A DNA stretch of 64,000 nt from Mycobacterium terramassiliense. Its GTDB lineage: Bacteria; Actinomycetota; Actinomycetes; Mycobacteriales; Mycobacteriaceae. A program made the translations under genes and the position numbers. The DNA lies in the NCBI RefSeq assembly GCF_900157385.1, contig NZ_LT717701.1, positions 2,669,331 to 2,733,330 on the forward strand, in the 5' to 3' direction. The notes beneath the pieces were generated by a model. It worked only from the letters and a program-made list of their open reading frames with translations. It ran no database searches and was not told where the DNA came from. Shown here in pieces: positions 42,986 through 52,048 of the stretch; the first letter of the stretch is position 1, and each line of letters opens with the position of its first letter.

Positions 42986-44361
42986 GTTTCGCCGAACAGC
43001 ACGTCAGGATTGAGGATGCCGGCCGGGTCGAAGCTTTGCTTGATGCGGCGCATCAGGTCGACCTTGACCGCGTCTTCGAGCTGGAGGAAGTACGGGGTCT
43101 TCGCGCGCCCGAGGCCGTGTTCGCCGGAGATCGCGCCGCCCAATTCCATTGCGAGCGCGAAGATGTCGGTCATCAGCTTCTTCTTTTTCTGCGGGTCCTT
43201 GCAGATGATGGCCAGGTGCACGTTGCCGTCGCCGGCGTGCCCGCAGCCCGCCGCCGCGCCGCCCGCCTCGGCCGCCAGGCCCCGCGCGCCGGCCAGGAAC
43301 TTCGGCATCGCGGAGCGCGGCACCACGGTGTCGATGATGTCGTCGGCGCCGATCGCCTTGGCCGTCCAGAACGCCTTCTCGCGCGCCTCGATCAGCTTGC
43401 GCGCCGAAAGCCCTTCCAGCACATAGGCGTCGACGGCGCCCAGCTCGACCACCAGCTCGCCGGCCCGTTCGACGTCCTCGTCCAGCCGCTCGGCGGTGCG
43501 GTTCTCAAGGGCCACAACCAGATACGCCTGGCAGCTGTCGCGCACCTGGTCGGGGACGCCGAGCTCCAGGTTCTGGGTGTGGACGAGCGCGGCCATCGTC
43601 ATGTTGTCGATGTATTCGAGGATGTAGGGCGCGAGCCCGCTCGCCAGGACCCTGGGCACCGCCTCCATCACCTGGTCGAAGTCGGCGAACGGGGCGAGCA
43701 CCGTGGCGGCGTGCTCGAGGCGCGGGTACAGCTTGACGATCACCTCGGTGGCCAGGGCCAGGGTGCCCTCGGAGCCGACGATCAGCTGGGTCAGGTCGTA
43801 GCCGGTGGACACCTTGGCGATCTTGCCGCCGGTGCGGATGATCTCGCCGGTCGGCAGCACCGCCTGCAGCCCGAGCACGTTGTGGCGGGCGATGCCGTAC
43901 TTGACCGCGCGCATCCCGCCGGCGTTGGTGCCGACGTTGCCGCCGACGCTCGACGACAGCTCGCCCGGCTGCACCATGTAGTTCAGCCCGGCGTCCATGG
44001 TCGCGGCGTCCAGCTCGGTCAGCGTCACCCCGGGCTGGACGACGGCGACCTGGTTGGTGGTGTCGACCTCCAGGACCGCGTTCATCCGCTCGAAGGAGAT
44101 CACCAGCCCGTCCGCGCGCGGGATCGCCGCGCCGGACAGGCCGCTGCCCGAACCGCGGGCGGTCACCGGGACCTTGTTTTCGCTGGCGGCTTTCAGAAGC
44201 TGCGAAACCTCTTCCGCGGTAGCCGGTTTGGCGACGTACGCCGGGCGTTGCGGCGCCGTCGTCAACACCTCGTCGTGCCAATAGTCCTCGGGGATGGCGT
44301 CACCGGTCAGCACGTTGTGCGAGCCGACGATCTCGGCGAACCGCGCCGTCAGGTCGCTCAC
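42982..44361 (-). CDS. FAD-linked oxidase, GlcD/D-lactate dehydrogenase type
   Basis: A 459-residue FAD enzyme of the VAO/GlcD family. The PCMH-type FAD domain contains VTARGSGSGLSGAAIP, GELSSSVGGNVGTNAGG and GSEGTLALATEV; the C-terminal FAD-oxidase domain has CGHAGDGNVHLAI and SGEHGLGRAKTPYF. It oxidises a 2-hydroxyacid such as glycolate or D-lactate with electron transfer to quinone or another acceptor. GTG at 44361, overlapping the PhyH stop. The PhyH gene upstream is on the same strand, so both are one operon. Confidence 0.9.
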   Translation of the reverse strand: MSDLTARFAEIVGSHNVLTGDAIPEDYWHDEVLTTAPQRPAYVAKPATAEEVSQLLKAASENKVPVTARGSGSGLSGAAIPRADGLVISFERMNAVLEVDTTNQVAVVQPGVTLTELDAATMDAGLNYMVQPGELSSSVGGNVGTNAGGMRAVKYGIARHNVLGLQAVLPTGEIIRTGGKIAKVSTGYDLTQLIVGSEGTLALATEVIVKLYPRLEHAATVLAPFADFDQVMEAVPRVLASGLAPYILEYIDNMTMAALVHTQNLELGVPDQVRDSCQAYLVVALENRTAERLDEDVERAGELVVELGAVDAYVLEGLSARKLIEAREKAFWTAKAIGADDIIDTVVPRSAMPKFLAGARGLAAEAGGAAAGCGHAGDGNVHLAIICKDPQKKKKLMTDIFALAMELGGAISGEHGLGRAKTPYFLQLEDAVKVDLMRRIKQSFDPAGILNPDVLFGET

Positions 44362-45212
44362 GGCTGCTCTAACAAGCGCAGCGGATGCAGGCCGTCGACG
44401 TTGCCGACGAACGGCGGGTGGATGCTGTAGCCGATCATGCGCTGAATGTCGTCGGAGACCGTGCGGGCGGCGTCGCGCGGCATCGAGAGCGTGTACGCCT
44501 CCATCGGTCGCAGCCACGGTTGGCAGTATTGCGCCGTGATGGCCAGCCGCGCGTCGGCGGTCGTGTTGGCGCCGCCGCCGTGCCACAGGGTCCCCACGAA
44601 CAGTACGCACGAGCCGGCCGGCATCACGACAGGCACCGCGGGATCGTCCGGCCCCGGCGGACGCCTGCCCCAGCGATGACTGCCGGGCAGCACCACCGTG
44701 GCGCCGTTGTCGGCGGTGAAGTCGTCGATCGCCCAGATCGTGGCGGCGGCGAGAGGATCCCGCGGCCGCGGGATCGGGTAGAACCCGTCGTCGTGGTGGG
44801 GCAGCTGTGGGGACTCTCCGGGCTGGATGTTGATGGCCTGCAACGCCGAAAGCAGGTAATTGGGCATCAGCAGGCGATCGAGCACCGCCAGCACCCGGGG
44901 ATGATCGACGAGCCGGTCACACACCCGCGTCCGGCTCAGCACGCTGTAGATGCGCTGGGTGCGCCGCCCCTCGAAGGAGTTGCGCCCGGTATGGGAGAGC
45001 ATGGGGCCGACCGTTTCGCGGATCTGCTCGCACTCGTCGGCGCCGAGTAGGTTCTCCCAGATGACGTAGCCGTCGCGGTCGAGGGCCGCCATGTCGGCGT
45101 CGACGATCGCGGGGTCGACGGCCGCGCCGCCGCTCGGCGTCCATTTGTGCCGGCCCGCCAAGTCGCTTTTGAGGTCGTCCAGCGTCGTGACCGGCTCGTC
45201 ATCGATGCTCAT
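44358..45212 (-). CDS. Phytanoyl-CoA dioxygenase (PhyH) family protein
   Basis: A 284-residue Fe(II)/2-oxoglutarate oxygenase. The facial triad is visible as HHDD (LPHHDDGFYP, near residue 134) and GTLWHGGGAN (distal His near 204), with an Arg in DARLAI for 2-oxoglutarate. It hydroxylates a hydrophobic substrate in the cytoplasm. ATG 45212. It overlaps the FAD oxidase gene by four bases, suggesting hydroxylation followed by 2-hydroxyacid oxidation (an alpha-oxidation-like route, inference). Confidence 0.85.
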   Translation of the reverse strand: MSIDDEPVTTLDDLKSDLAGRHKWTPSGGAAVDPAIVDADMAALDRDGYVIWENLLGADECEQIRETVGPMLSHTGRNSFEGRRTQRIYSVLSRTRVCDRLVDHPRVLAVLDRLLMPNYLLSALQAINIQPGESPQLPHHDDGFYPIPRPRDPLAAATIWAIDDFTADNGATVVLPGSHRWGRRPPGPDDPAVPVVMPAGSCVLFVGTLWHGGGANTTADARLAITAQYCQPWLRPMEAYTLSMPRDAARTVSDDIQRMIGYSIHPPFVGNVDGLHPLRLLEQP

Positions 45213-45333
45213 ACGTCAATCATGACTGATCATCCAATTGACAGGGGCCCGATGGCGGGAGTTCGCGTCGACGTTACGGGTGATTGCTCCCGGGTGCGGG
45301 ATGCTGGGTTCGTACCGATCGGGGAGGACGGCT

Positions 45334-46731
45334 GTGAGCATCGCGACCGAGCAGCGCGAAGCCCAGGCGATTCACCTGTCGTTTTCGGGCCGCTTCGGCT
45401 TCGGCATCGACCGGTGGGCGTACCTGCCGTTCGAGGTGCCGCTGGGCGTGCAGCGAATCCGGGTCACCACGTCGCATGACCGCTTCGCGGTGGGCGGGCC
45501 GATCCGAAACATGTTGGATCTCGGCATGTTTGGGCCTGCTGGCCACGACCTGGGTAATGCGGCCGGATTCCGGGGATGGTCGGGCGGGGCCCGCGACGGC
45601 TTCGTGATCTCCGCCGGCCACGCCACTCCGGGTTACCTGGCGGGCCGTATCGAGCCGGGCCTGTGGGCGGTCGCCCTCGGTCCGGTGGTGCTGAGCCCCT
45701 GGGGAATGGCCTGGGAGGCGCGCGTCACCCTGGAACGCGGGCAGCCCGGCCCGGACAGCGGTCCCCTGATCGCACATCCGGCCCCGCCCGTCAGCCGTGC
45801 CGGCTGGTACCGCGGGGACCTGCACCTGCACACCGTGCACTCCGACGGCCAGCGCCACCCGCGCGAACTCGTGGCGGCCGCGCACGAAAGCGGGCTGGAC
45901 TTCATCGTCTCCACCGACCACAACACCACCTCCGCCAACCGGGAGTGGCCTTCCTGCCGCGCCGGCGGGCTATTGGTGATCCCCGGCGAGGAGGTCACCA
46001 CCCGGCACGGGCACTGGCTGGCCGTCGGCCTGCCGCCCGATGGCTGGGTCGACTGGCGATACGCGCCGCGCGACGGGGTGTTCCCGCGCTTCGCCGGCGA
46101 GGTTCGCGAGGCCGGCGGCCTGGTGATCGCCGCGCACCCCGCGGCGCCCGTGCCGGGGTCGTTGTGGGAGTTCGGGTTTGAGCACGTGGACGGGCTCGAG
46201 GTGTGGAACGGCCGGTGGAATCTCGACGACGAAGTGTCGCTGCGCATTTGGCAGCGGCTGCTGTGTGAGGGCCGGCGGGTGGTGGCGGTCGGCGGCAGCG
46301 ACTCGCACGCCCATCGCCAGCCGGTCGGTTCGCCGCAGACGGTCGTGCATGCGCGCGAGCTGTCGGCGCCCGCTTTGGTGGAGGGTTTGCGCCGCGGCCG
46401 TTCGTACATCGCGCGATCACGTGCTGTCACAGTGGAACTCACCGCGTCGTGTGCGGGCCGCGGCGCCGGTCCCGGTGAGACGCTGCGGGTGCCGCCCGAC
46501 GCGCCGGTCGCCGTCACCGCGATGATCACTGGGGCCGCCGGAACCACCGCCAGTTTGATCACCGCCGAGGGGTGCGTCGGCCGGGCGACGGTGACCGGGC
46601 CGGCGCGGACCATGTTGCGCTGGGAAGTCGACGCCGCTTCGGCGCGTTTTGCACGGCTGGAGATCCGCGAGGCGGCGCGCCGCCCGCTCGGCGCGATGGT
46701 CGCGCTGACGAACCCGGTGTGGCTGGCATAA
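45334..46731 (+). CDS. CehA/McbA-type PHP metallohydrolase
   Basis: A 465-residue protein. The N-terminal half (to about 165) is a beta-rich domain; the PHP domain follows with GDLHLHTVHSDGQRHP, VSTDHNTTS, GEEVTTRHGHW, AAHPAAPV and GGSDSHAHR, a full set of His/Asp/Glu metal ligands. The CehA/McbA group includes carbaryl hydrolases. I chose GTG 45334 because GGGGAGG at 45321-45327 gives good spacing, over longer in-frame starts. Likely a cytoplasmic phospho- or carbamate esterase of unknown substrate. Divergent from PhyH. Confidence 0.85.
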   Translation: MSIATEQREAQAIHLSFSGRFGFGIDRWAYLPFEVPLGVQRIRVTTSHDRFAVGGPIRNMLDLGMFGPAGHDLGNAAGFRGWSGGARDGFVISAGHATPGYLAGRIEPGLWAVALGPVVLSPWGMAWEARVTLERGQPGPDSGPLIAHPAPPVSRAGWYRGDLHLHTVHSDGQRHPRELVAAAHESGLDFIVSTDHNTTSANREWPSCRAGGLLVIPGEEVTTRHGHWLAVGLPPDGWVDWRYAPRDGVFPRFAGEVREAGGLVIAAHPAAPVPGSLWEFGFEHVDGLEVWNGRWNLDDEVSLRIWQRLLCEGRRVVAVGGSDSHAHRQPVGSPQTVVHARELSAPALVEGLRRGRSYIARSRAVTVELTASCAGRGAGPGETLRVPPDAPVAVTAMITGAAGTTASLITAEGCVGRATVTGPARTMLRWEVDAASARFARLEIREAARRPLGAMVALTNPVWLA

Positions 46732-47019
46732 GCGTGGCGTCACGTAGCGCGATGACAATAAAACGAGCTTCATTGTGGGACAACGGGCCCGATATCCAGC
46801 AAAACAGCTGCCACCGCGCTGGGGAGGTCAATTCGATGCGGCTTCGGCTCCCGGTCAACGGCTCGAATCATTCGCTTAGCGCGCCCTACATCCGGGCTGC
46901 GGCTTGTATCAAAGAGTATTGGCACTGCGGTTATAGTGCTGCTCGCCGGCACTTACGGTTCACGCCATGCTAGACGGTGTGCCAGGCGTACAGTCGGATG
47001 CCGACGAGAGGGTCCTTGC
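46732..47019. other. Intergenic region at left edge of the defence island
   Basis: 288 bases with no credible gene on either strand and lower GC than the flanks. A small dyad GCACT-N8-AGTGC lies near 46922-46939. No tRNA or integrase attachment site was recognised. It marks the transition from host-type genes to the Mrr gene. Confidence 0.4.
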
Positions 47020-48033
47020 ATGGCTGTGTGGATCGTCAAGGGTGGATCCCAAGGCGAGTTTGAGGAACGCTTCCTGGCTCAAAGGTTGGTCGGGAAAGGC
47101 GGCAACCTTCCAGATCTTTCCGATGTCCAGTCAGTCGAAGATCTTCGGGCGATCTTCGAAGAGTTCACCCCAGACGCCACGAAGAGTCAGGTCGCCAACC
47201 ACGTGGGCCAATTTTGGTCACTTGTGCGCCGCATGGAGAAGGGCGAACTCGTGGTAGTTCCGCTAAAGACGACCGGCACCGTCGCGATCGGACGGATCGA
47301 CGGCGACTATCAGTACCGAGTTGACCTTGGGGAATCTCTACACCATGTACGACCCGTGCGATGGATAAACACTGAGGTTCCACGAGACGCATTCGATCAG
47401 GACCTGCTCTATTCGTTTGGCGCGTTCATAACAGTGGGACGGGTCCAGCGGGAACGTGCAGAGGAAAGGATCCTCGCCGCCACAGAGCGGCAATCGAAAC
47501 CCGCGCTGAGTTCGGCCGCCGATGGCGCAGCGGTTGCCACAGCCGTCGAGGAGGCGCCAGACGTCGAGGCCGTCGCACGTGAGCAAATCCGCCAGTTCAT
47601 CAGCGCTCACTTCGCTGGTCATGACCTCGCTCGGCTTGTTGGCGACATTCTGAAAGGGCACGGGTTTATTACAATGCTCAGTCCGCCGGGGGCAGATCAG
47701 GGCGTAGACATCCTGGCGGGACGTGGACCGATCGGACTCGATAGTCCCCGGGTAGTTGTTCAAGTCAAGACGGGCCAAGCTGGGATCGAAGAGTTCAGAT
47801 CATTGCGCGGACTGGTCCACTCCCGCGCCGCCGATCAAGGAATGCTGGTTGCATGGGGCGGCTTCAAAGGAAGCGTTCGGACGGAGGCGAAGCAGGACTA
47901 CTTTAAGGTCCGCCTGTGGGACGCTGAGGACCTCTTGACAGCCCTATTCTCTGTGTACGATCGATTGCCGGCGAGTGTTCGGTCCGAGCTTCCGCTCCAA
48001 AACATTTGGGCGCTAGTCCCTTCATCAGAATAA
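47020..48033 (+). CDS. Mrr-family restriction endonuclease (type IV-like)
   Basis: A 337-residue protein. Residues 1-130 form a PUA/EVE-like N-terminal module (MAVWIVKGGSQGEFEERFL, GRIDGDYQYRVDLG). Residues 200-337 form an Mrr catalytic domain with the PD-(D/E)xK pattern: GADQGVDILAG (Asp) and VVVQVKTGQ (Gln-x-Lys). It probably cleaves modified foreign DNA. ATG 47020 is preceded by GAGAGGG. Codon use is less GC-biased than in the flanking host genes, suggesting transfer. It stands alone next to a P450 gene. Confidence 0.85.
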   Translation: MAVWIVKGGSQGEFEERFLAQRLVGKGGNLPDLSDVQSVEDLRAIFEEFTPDATKSQVANHVGQFWSLVRRMEKGELVVVPLKTTGTVAIGRIDGDYQYRVDLGESLHHVRPVRWINTEVPRDAFDQDLLYSFGAFITVGRVQRERAEERILAATERQSKPALSSAADGAAVATAVEEAPDVEAVAREQIRQFISAHFAGHDLARLVGDILKGHGFITMLSPPGADQGVDILAGRGPIGLDSPRVVVQVKTGQAGIEEFRSLRGLVHSRAADQGMLVAWGGFKGSVRTEAKQDYFKVRLWDAEDLLTALFSVYDRLPASVRSELPLQNIWALVPSSE

Positions 48034-48085
48034 TTTTGCTGGGTAGCACGTTGGGCGTCGACGCCTAATCGTGGCGAGTGCGCGC

Positions 48086-49366
48086 TCAACCTTGTGTATC
48101 GTGCCGGGTGCCCGTGCGCCCCGTCTTTCCAGGAGTGAACGTGACTGGGAGCTTGCCCAGGCCGGTCATGCTCGGGTTGCCCAGGTATTGGTGGACGTTG
48201 TCGACGTCGACTTGGTAGTCGGGGATGCGTTCGAGGACCGCCCTGACCATCACCTCAGACATCAGGCGTGCCAGGTGCGAGCCGATGCAGCGGTGGGGCC
48301 CGAGCCCAAAGGCCAGGTGGCGGTTGGGTGTTCGGTCCAGGATGATCTCGTCGGGTTTTTCGAATTCCTTTTCGTCGTGGTTGGCCGACAGCCAGCTGAT
48401 GACGACTTTGTCGTTCTTGCGGAGGTGTTGGCCGTTGAGCTCGACGTCTTTCGTCACGGTGCGGCTCAGGGTTTGGTTGACCGAGAAGTAGCGCAAGAAT
48501 TCGTCGGTGGCGGCGCGGTAGAGCTCCGGGTGGTCGATGAGTTGTTGGCGCAGTTGCGGGTGGGTGCCCAGGTGCAGCAGGGTCAGCGCGGTCTGCGACG
48601 TGGTGGTGTCGACGCCGCCGGCGATGAGGTTCCAGAGGATGTTGAGCAGCTGTTCGTCGGTGAGACGCTGGCCGTCAAACTCGAACTGGATGAGGAAGCT
48701 GGTCAGGTCGTCTTCCGGTTTGGCCCTTTTGGCCGCCGCGTACTCGATGACTTCTTGCATCATGGCGGGGACTTGGGAGATGGCGTTGAGGTACTCGTCG
48801 CTGTCCTGGGGCATGGCCATGACGGAGTGGAAGAGGTTGGCGTAGAGGTGCCAGTTGTCGAGGGGCAGGCCCATCAGCTTCATGGTGAGGATGGCCGGGA
48901 CCGGGCTGGCGTAGTCGAGGACGAGGTCCATGTGTCCGTCGGCGATCTTCTGGTCGAGGAACTCGTGCGCTTTTTGTTCCATGAAGGGCTTGAGTGTCTG
49001 GACGGCGCCGGGGGAGAGGAACGGCGCCAGCGCGTGCCGTAGGGCGAGGTGGTAGGGGCCGTCGATTTCGCCGATGCCCAGGGCCGGCTGGCCTTCGGGA
49101 CGGGGGACGCCCATCTCGCCCTGGTAGTCGACGCCGTCCTCGGCGTTGGGCTCGTACTTGTGGGCGAAGGTGTCGCCGTCCCTTGCCGCTTGGCTGACGG
49201 CCTCGTAGCTGCTGAGAAACCAGAATCCGTCGTAGTTGGTGTTCCAGGCGACGGGGCATTTGCGCCTCAGGTCGGCGTTGATGGCCAGCTCGTTGAGGTT
49301 GTAGTCGTCGGAGTGATGGTCGAAGTCGACGGCGGCGTCGGCGCTGACGTCGGGACGGGTTGTCAT
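48086..49366 (-). CDS. Cytochrome P450 (P450-C)
   Basis: A complete 426-residue P450, not close to the pair at 3-8 kb. AGGVDTTT (I-helix, 249-256), EFLR (289-292) and FGLGPHRCIG with Cys360 as heme ligand are visible. HHSDDYNLNELAINADLRR at the N-terminus resembles terpenoid/steroid bacterial P450s. ATG at 49366. Divergent from a small VOC protein gene with an AT-rich 86-base region between. Possibly host-core sequence trapped between island parts, or part of it. Confidence 0.92.
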   Translation of the reverse strand: MTTRPDVSADAAVDFDHHSDDYNLNELAINADLRRKCPVAWNTNYDGFWFLSSYEAVSQAARDGDTFAHKYEPNAEDGVDYQGEMGVPRPEGQPALGIGEIDGPYHLALRHALAPFLSPGAVQTLKPFMEQKAHEFLDQKIADGHMDLVLDYASPVPAILTMKLMGLPLDNWHLYANLFHSVMAMPQDSDEYLNAISQVPAMMQEVIEYAAAKRAKPEDDLTSFLIQFEFDGQRLTDEQLLNILWNLIAGGVDTTTSQTALTLLHLGTHPQLRQQLIDHPELYRAATDEFLRYFSVNQTLSRTVTKDVELNGQHLRKNDKVVISWLSANHDEKEFEKPDEIILDRTPNRHLAFGLGPHRCIGSHLARLMSEVMVRAVLERIPDYQVDVDNVHQYLGNPSMTGLGKLPVTFTPGKTGRTGTRHDTQG

Positions 49367-49452
49367 CTGAGAAGTCCTCCACCGCGACGTGAGCTGGGCT
49401 ATTTACGCTATCTTTGCATTATTACGCGCTCGGGTTCTTAAGAAAGGCCGCG

Positions 49453-49911
49453 ATGGGTAGTCACCGGACGACCTTCAACCATGTCGGATTGTGTGTCTCC
49501 GATCGCGAGCGGTCTCGGCGGTTCTACGAGAACGTGCTCGGGTTTCAGTTCTGGTGGGAGCTTGATCCGCCCGACGGCCCGACCGCCCAGCTTGTGCAGC
49601 TCCCCGAGCCACTCGGGGTGCATGCAACCTACTTGGTGCGCGACGGGTTTGTCCTCGAACTCATGGACTACTCGAAGCGTCAAGTTCACGCCGGGTCAGA
49701 ACGAGTCATGGATCAGATTGGGCTGACACACATCTCGTTTTCGGTGTCGGATCTCCAGGGCGCGTTGCAGAAGGTCGGGGAGTTCGGGGGAGCGGTGGTC
49801 GACGGGACGGTGACGGAAGCGATGGCGATGATCCGCGATCCCGACGGGCAGTTGCTGGAACTGCTTTCGGATGCGTGGCTTTCGGCACTGCCCGCTCGGC
49901 CATTCCGTTAA
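49453..49911 (+). CDS. VOC superfamily (glyoxalase/dioxygenase-fold) protein
   Basis: A 152-residue protein with two beta-alpha-beta-beta-beta modules: FNHVGLCVSDRERSRRFYEN with a metal-type His near residue 7, and LTHISFSVSDLQGAL with a second His, ending DPDGQLLELLSD with a metal-type Glu. ATG at 49453 behind AAGAAAGG; the upstream extension is rejected. Divergent from P450-C, so functional linkage is possible. The exact reaction (isomerase, lyase, dioxygenase or resistance protein) is open. Confidence 0.82.
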   Translation: MGSHRTTFNHVGLCVSDRERSRRFYENVLGFQFWWELDPPDGPTAQLVQLPEPLGVHATYLVRDGFVLELMDYSKRQVHAGSERVMDQIGLTHISFSVSDLQGALQKVGEFGGAVVDGTVTEAMAMIRDPDGQLLELLSDAWLSALPARPFR

Positions 49912-49927
49912 GGATGGATAATCGCGA

Positions 49928-50044
49928 TTAAACATTGCCCGCCGACCTGACGCGGTATGCGTGCTTGCGCTCACGAGACACATACATTGCGATGACGGCT
50001 TCGATGTCATCTCCGTTGTATCTCGTCCAGGCTGTAGGGATCAC
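49928..50044 (-). pseudogene. N-terminal fragment of a restriction-endonuclease-like gene
   Basis: On the minus strand, GTG at 50044 behind GGAAGG opens a 38-residue frame: a TAWTRYNGDDIEAVIAMYV start, then SRERKHAYRVR, then SAGNV and stop at 49928. This resembles the start of NERD/Mrr-like defence nucleases (W-x-x-Y-x-G-x-D-[IV]-E pattern followed by an RxR-P-S-x-G-D-G-G-x-D motif), which is cut off after YRVR. The frame lies downstream of the Gabija-like operon on the same strand, in the gap before the VOC gene. Probably a deletion remnant; it is too short to call certainly. Confidence 0.45.
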
Positions 50045-50176
50045 CAGATTCACCTTCCGAAGCTAGCTCCAGCGTTACCATTGATGGTCAGCCACGTGGC
50101 TTGGCAATCGATACGGAGCAATCACGCTTCATCAGTCCACTCGCAGATGGGGGGCTGTGCGGCGAGATCGCAATGG

Positions 50177-52048
50177 TCACAGATCTTCGAGTGTGAGGAC
50201 GTCGGCGTGGCTAGCCAACGCCGACTGTCGCGCGATCTCGGCCGCTTTGGCGGCATCGGTTGCGAAGAGGACTACGGCAACCGCCTGCTTTGCGCGTGAG
50301 ACGCACACGTAAAACAGTCGCCGCGTCCGCTCAATCGCCGAATCCCTTCCCTCGGCGCGGTTCTTGAGGTCGGTATCCGACAACGGCTTCAACCCGAGCA
50401 GTTTGTCGTATGAATACAGGTTGAAGTTGCCCTCGTCGTCGTCGAGAACGACCACCACTCGATCGAATTCGGCGCCCTTGGTGCCGTGTTGTGTGGAGTA
50501 AGGCGATTCCTGTTTGACGTAGGCCTCGTAGCCGTTCAGCTCGGCGAAGGCGCACTGCACCATCGCTTCGAGGACGCTGCGAGTCTGGTTGTCGAGGACG
50601 ACGTCGCGGTGCTGACCGTCAGGATGTAAGAAGGCATCCACGCGAGGATCCAATTCGATTAGTTGATGCTCGGAGGCGAAAGTCAACAGTTCCCCGAGGG
50701 ACGTGTTGGGCTGACCGCTGACGAGTGCTCTGAGCTTCGTCACCGCTGCGCGGCTTGTGGCGAGGTCGGCCCGCAGTCGAGGTGAACCCTGCACGTCTCG
50801 GAGTACGGGGCTGTGCTGCCTGAGAACTCCCAGGACCTCGGGTGAGCTGGGGTGGTCGGCTGCGCAGAGTGGAACGATGACATCACGAAATGGTTTGAGC
50901 GGCCATGCAGTTCCGTCACTAAACGACTCATCGAGACTTGCTGAACCGTTGTCGTGGAACGCTGCGTAGAGAGCATCGAAGCCGAGTCGGCGTGCGGCCA
51001 TCCGGTGGGCGATCATCAACACTTTGGATCCGCCTTGCGATGCGCTGCGTGTCCAGTTGCCCGACTGGCTATGGTAGTCCAGCCATGCTCGCACCCGCTC
51101 GAGGTTCTGGCTGCGATGGTCGTCGGCGGGCAGGACGAAGAAGTACGCCTCACCCTCTAGTTGAGCATCGCCGAGCCCACTGACCTGTTGCATGGTGTCG
51201 CCCTCCGCGCGAATCGCGTTGATGCAGGCGAGTACGCGCTTAGACGATCGGAAGTTCTCGGGCTTGTCGACGTTTCGCCATCCGGGTTCTGCAGCGATGC
51301 TGCCCACACCCTGCATGTAGATCTGCTGCATGGGGTCTCCGAAGAACCCGAGGCACATCTTGCCGTCGGCCACTGACCGCACGTGTTTGAGGGCCTCGAC
51401 GACCTCGGTGAACGTATCCTGACTTTCATCAACGAATATGAATGGAAATCGCCGCGCGACTAGCCGGGCGAACAGTCCCCGCGTGAGGATCATCTGCGGC
51501 ACCATTTTTAGGATGTCGGCGTGTCCGAGAACACCTTGGCCGTAATCACTTCCGATGCCGTATTGCCACCGCGTCACGTTGTCGACCGCTAGTTTGCGTC
51601 GCTCCCACTTCTCGAGTTCGGCGGCGTCTTTGGCTTTCGTCGCCGCTTTGGTACCCGACAAATAGCCTTGTTGCTTGTTGACCAGCGCCCCGATCCGATC
51701 ATCAATGCTGGTAGCGACCCACGCGCCGATGTCTTTCTGAAAGGGCTGGACCAGCGACCAGAGGAAACTGTGTATCGTCGATACCGATGCCAGCGGGTCG
51801 TTGCCGAGATCGGCGTGAATTTCTTGCGCGGCGACTTCGGTGTAGGTAATGCACGCGACCTGTTGGGTTTTGGCGAGCAGGGCGCTTCCCCGCGTCCTGG
51901 TGATGTGCGCCAGGGCCTTCACCAACGAGGTGGTCTTTCCTGACCCGGCTCCGGCGTTGACGGTGAAGCCGGTCAAGCGGTCGAAATCGAGGATCGCGCG
52001 GATTTCACGGTCGGCGTCGGTGTCTGGAGCTTCGGTCCGGGAAGTCAT
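50177..52048 (-). CDS. UvrD/Rep-type helicase, Gabija GajB-like
   Basis: A 623-residue superfamily 1 helicase. Walker A is VNAGAGSGKTTSLVKAL (about 30-47), motif Ia CITYTEVAAQEI, Walker B IFVDESQDTF, motif III GDPMQQIYM, and late motifs TKGAEFDRVVVV and RRLFYVCVSRAKQ. Its ATG at 52048 overlaps the stop of the OLD-family gene, forming the OLD-plus-UvrD pair that defines Gabija. In that system the helicase-like subunit senses or unwinds DNA to activate the nuclease (established). It ends about 130 bases from the nuclease fragment at 49928-50044. Confidence 0.87.
   Translation of the reverse strand: MTSRTEAPDTDADREIRAILDFDRLTGFTVNAGAGSGKTTSLVKALAHITRTRGSALLAKTQQVACITYTEVAAQEIHADLGNDPLASVSTIHSFLWSLVQPFQKDIGAWVATSIDDRIGALVNKQQGYLSGTKAATKAKDAAELEKWERRKLAVDNVTRWQYGIGSDYGQGVLGHADILKMVPQMILTRGLFARLVARRFPFIFVDESQDTFTEVVEALKHVRSVADGKMCLGFFGDPMQQIYMQGVGSIAAEPGWRNVDKPENFRSSKRVLACINAIRAEGDTMQQVSGLGDAQLEGEAYFFVLPADDHRSQNLERVRAWLDYHSQSGNWTRSASQGGSKVLMIAHRMAARRLGFDALYAAFHDNGSASLDESFSDGTAWPLKPFRDVIVPLCAADHPSSPEVLGVLRQHSPVLRDVQGSPRLRADLATSRAAVTKLRALVSGQPNTSLGELLTFASEHQLIELDPRVDAFLHPDGQHRDVVLDNQTRSVLEAMVQCAFAELNGYEAYVKQESPYSTQHGTKGAEFDRVVVVLDDDEGNFNLYSYDKLLGLKPLSDTDLKNRAEGRDSAIERTRRLFYVCVSRAKQAVAVVLFATDAAKAAEIARQSALASHADVLTLEDL

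Noticed and set aside
41398-44430. A 1010-codon plus-strand frame across kinase and oxidase genes
   Set aside because: Arg/Pro/Ala/His-rich translation with no domains; it is the shadow of the kinase frame and the antisense of the FAD oxidase.
46732-47019. tRNA gene or integrase attachment site at the left edge of the island
   Set aside because: No cloverleaf-compatible sequence and no integrase gene nearby; no direct repeat with the right edge was found by eye.
49961-50299. A 112-codon plus-strand frame between VOC and helicase genes
   Set aside because: It overlaps the helicase 3' end antisense, lacks coding bias and is less plausible than the minus-strand nuclease relic.
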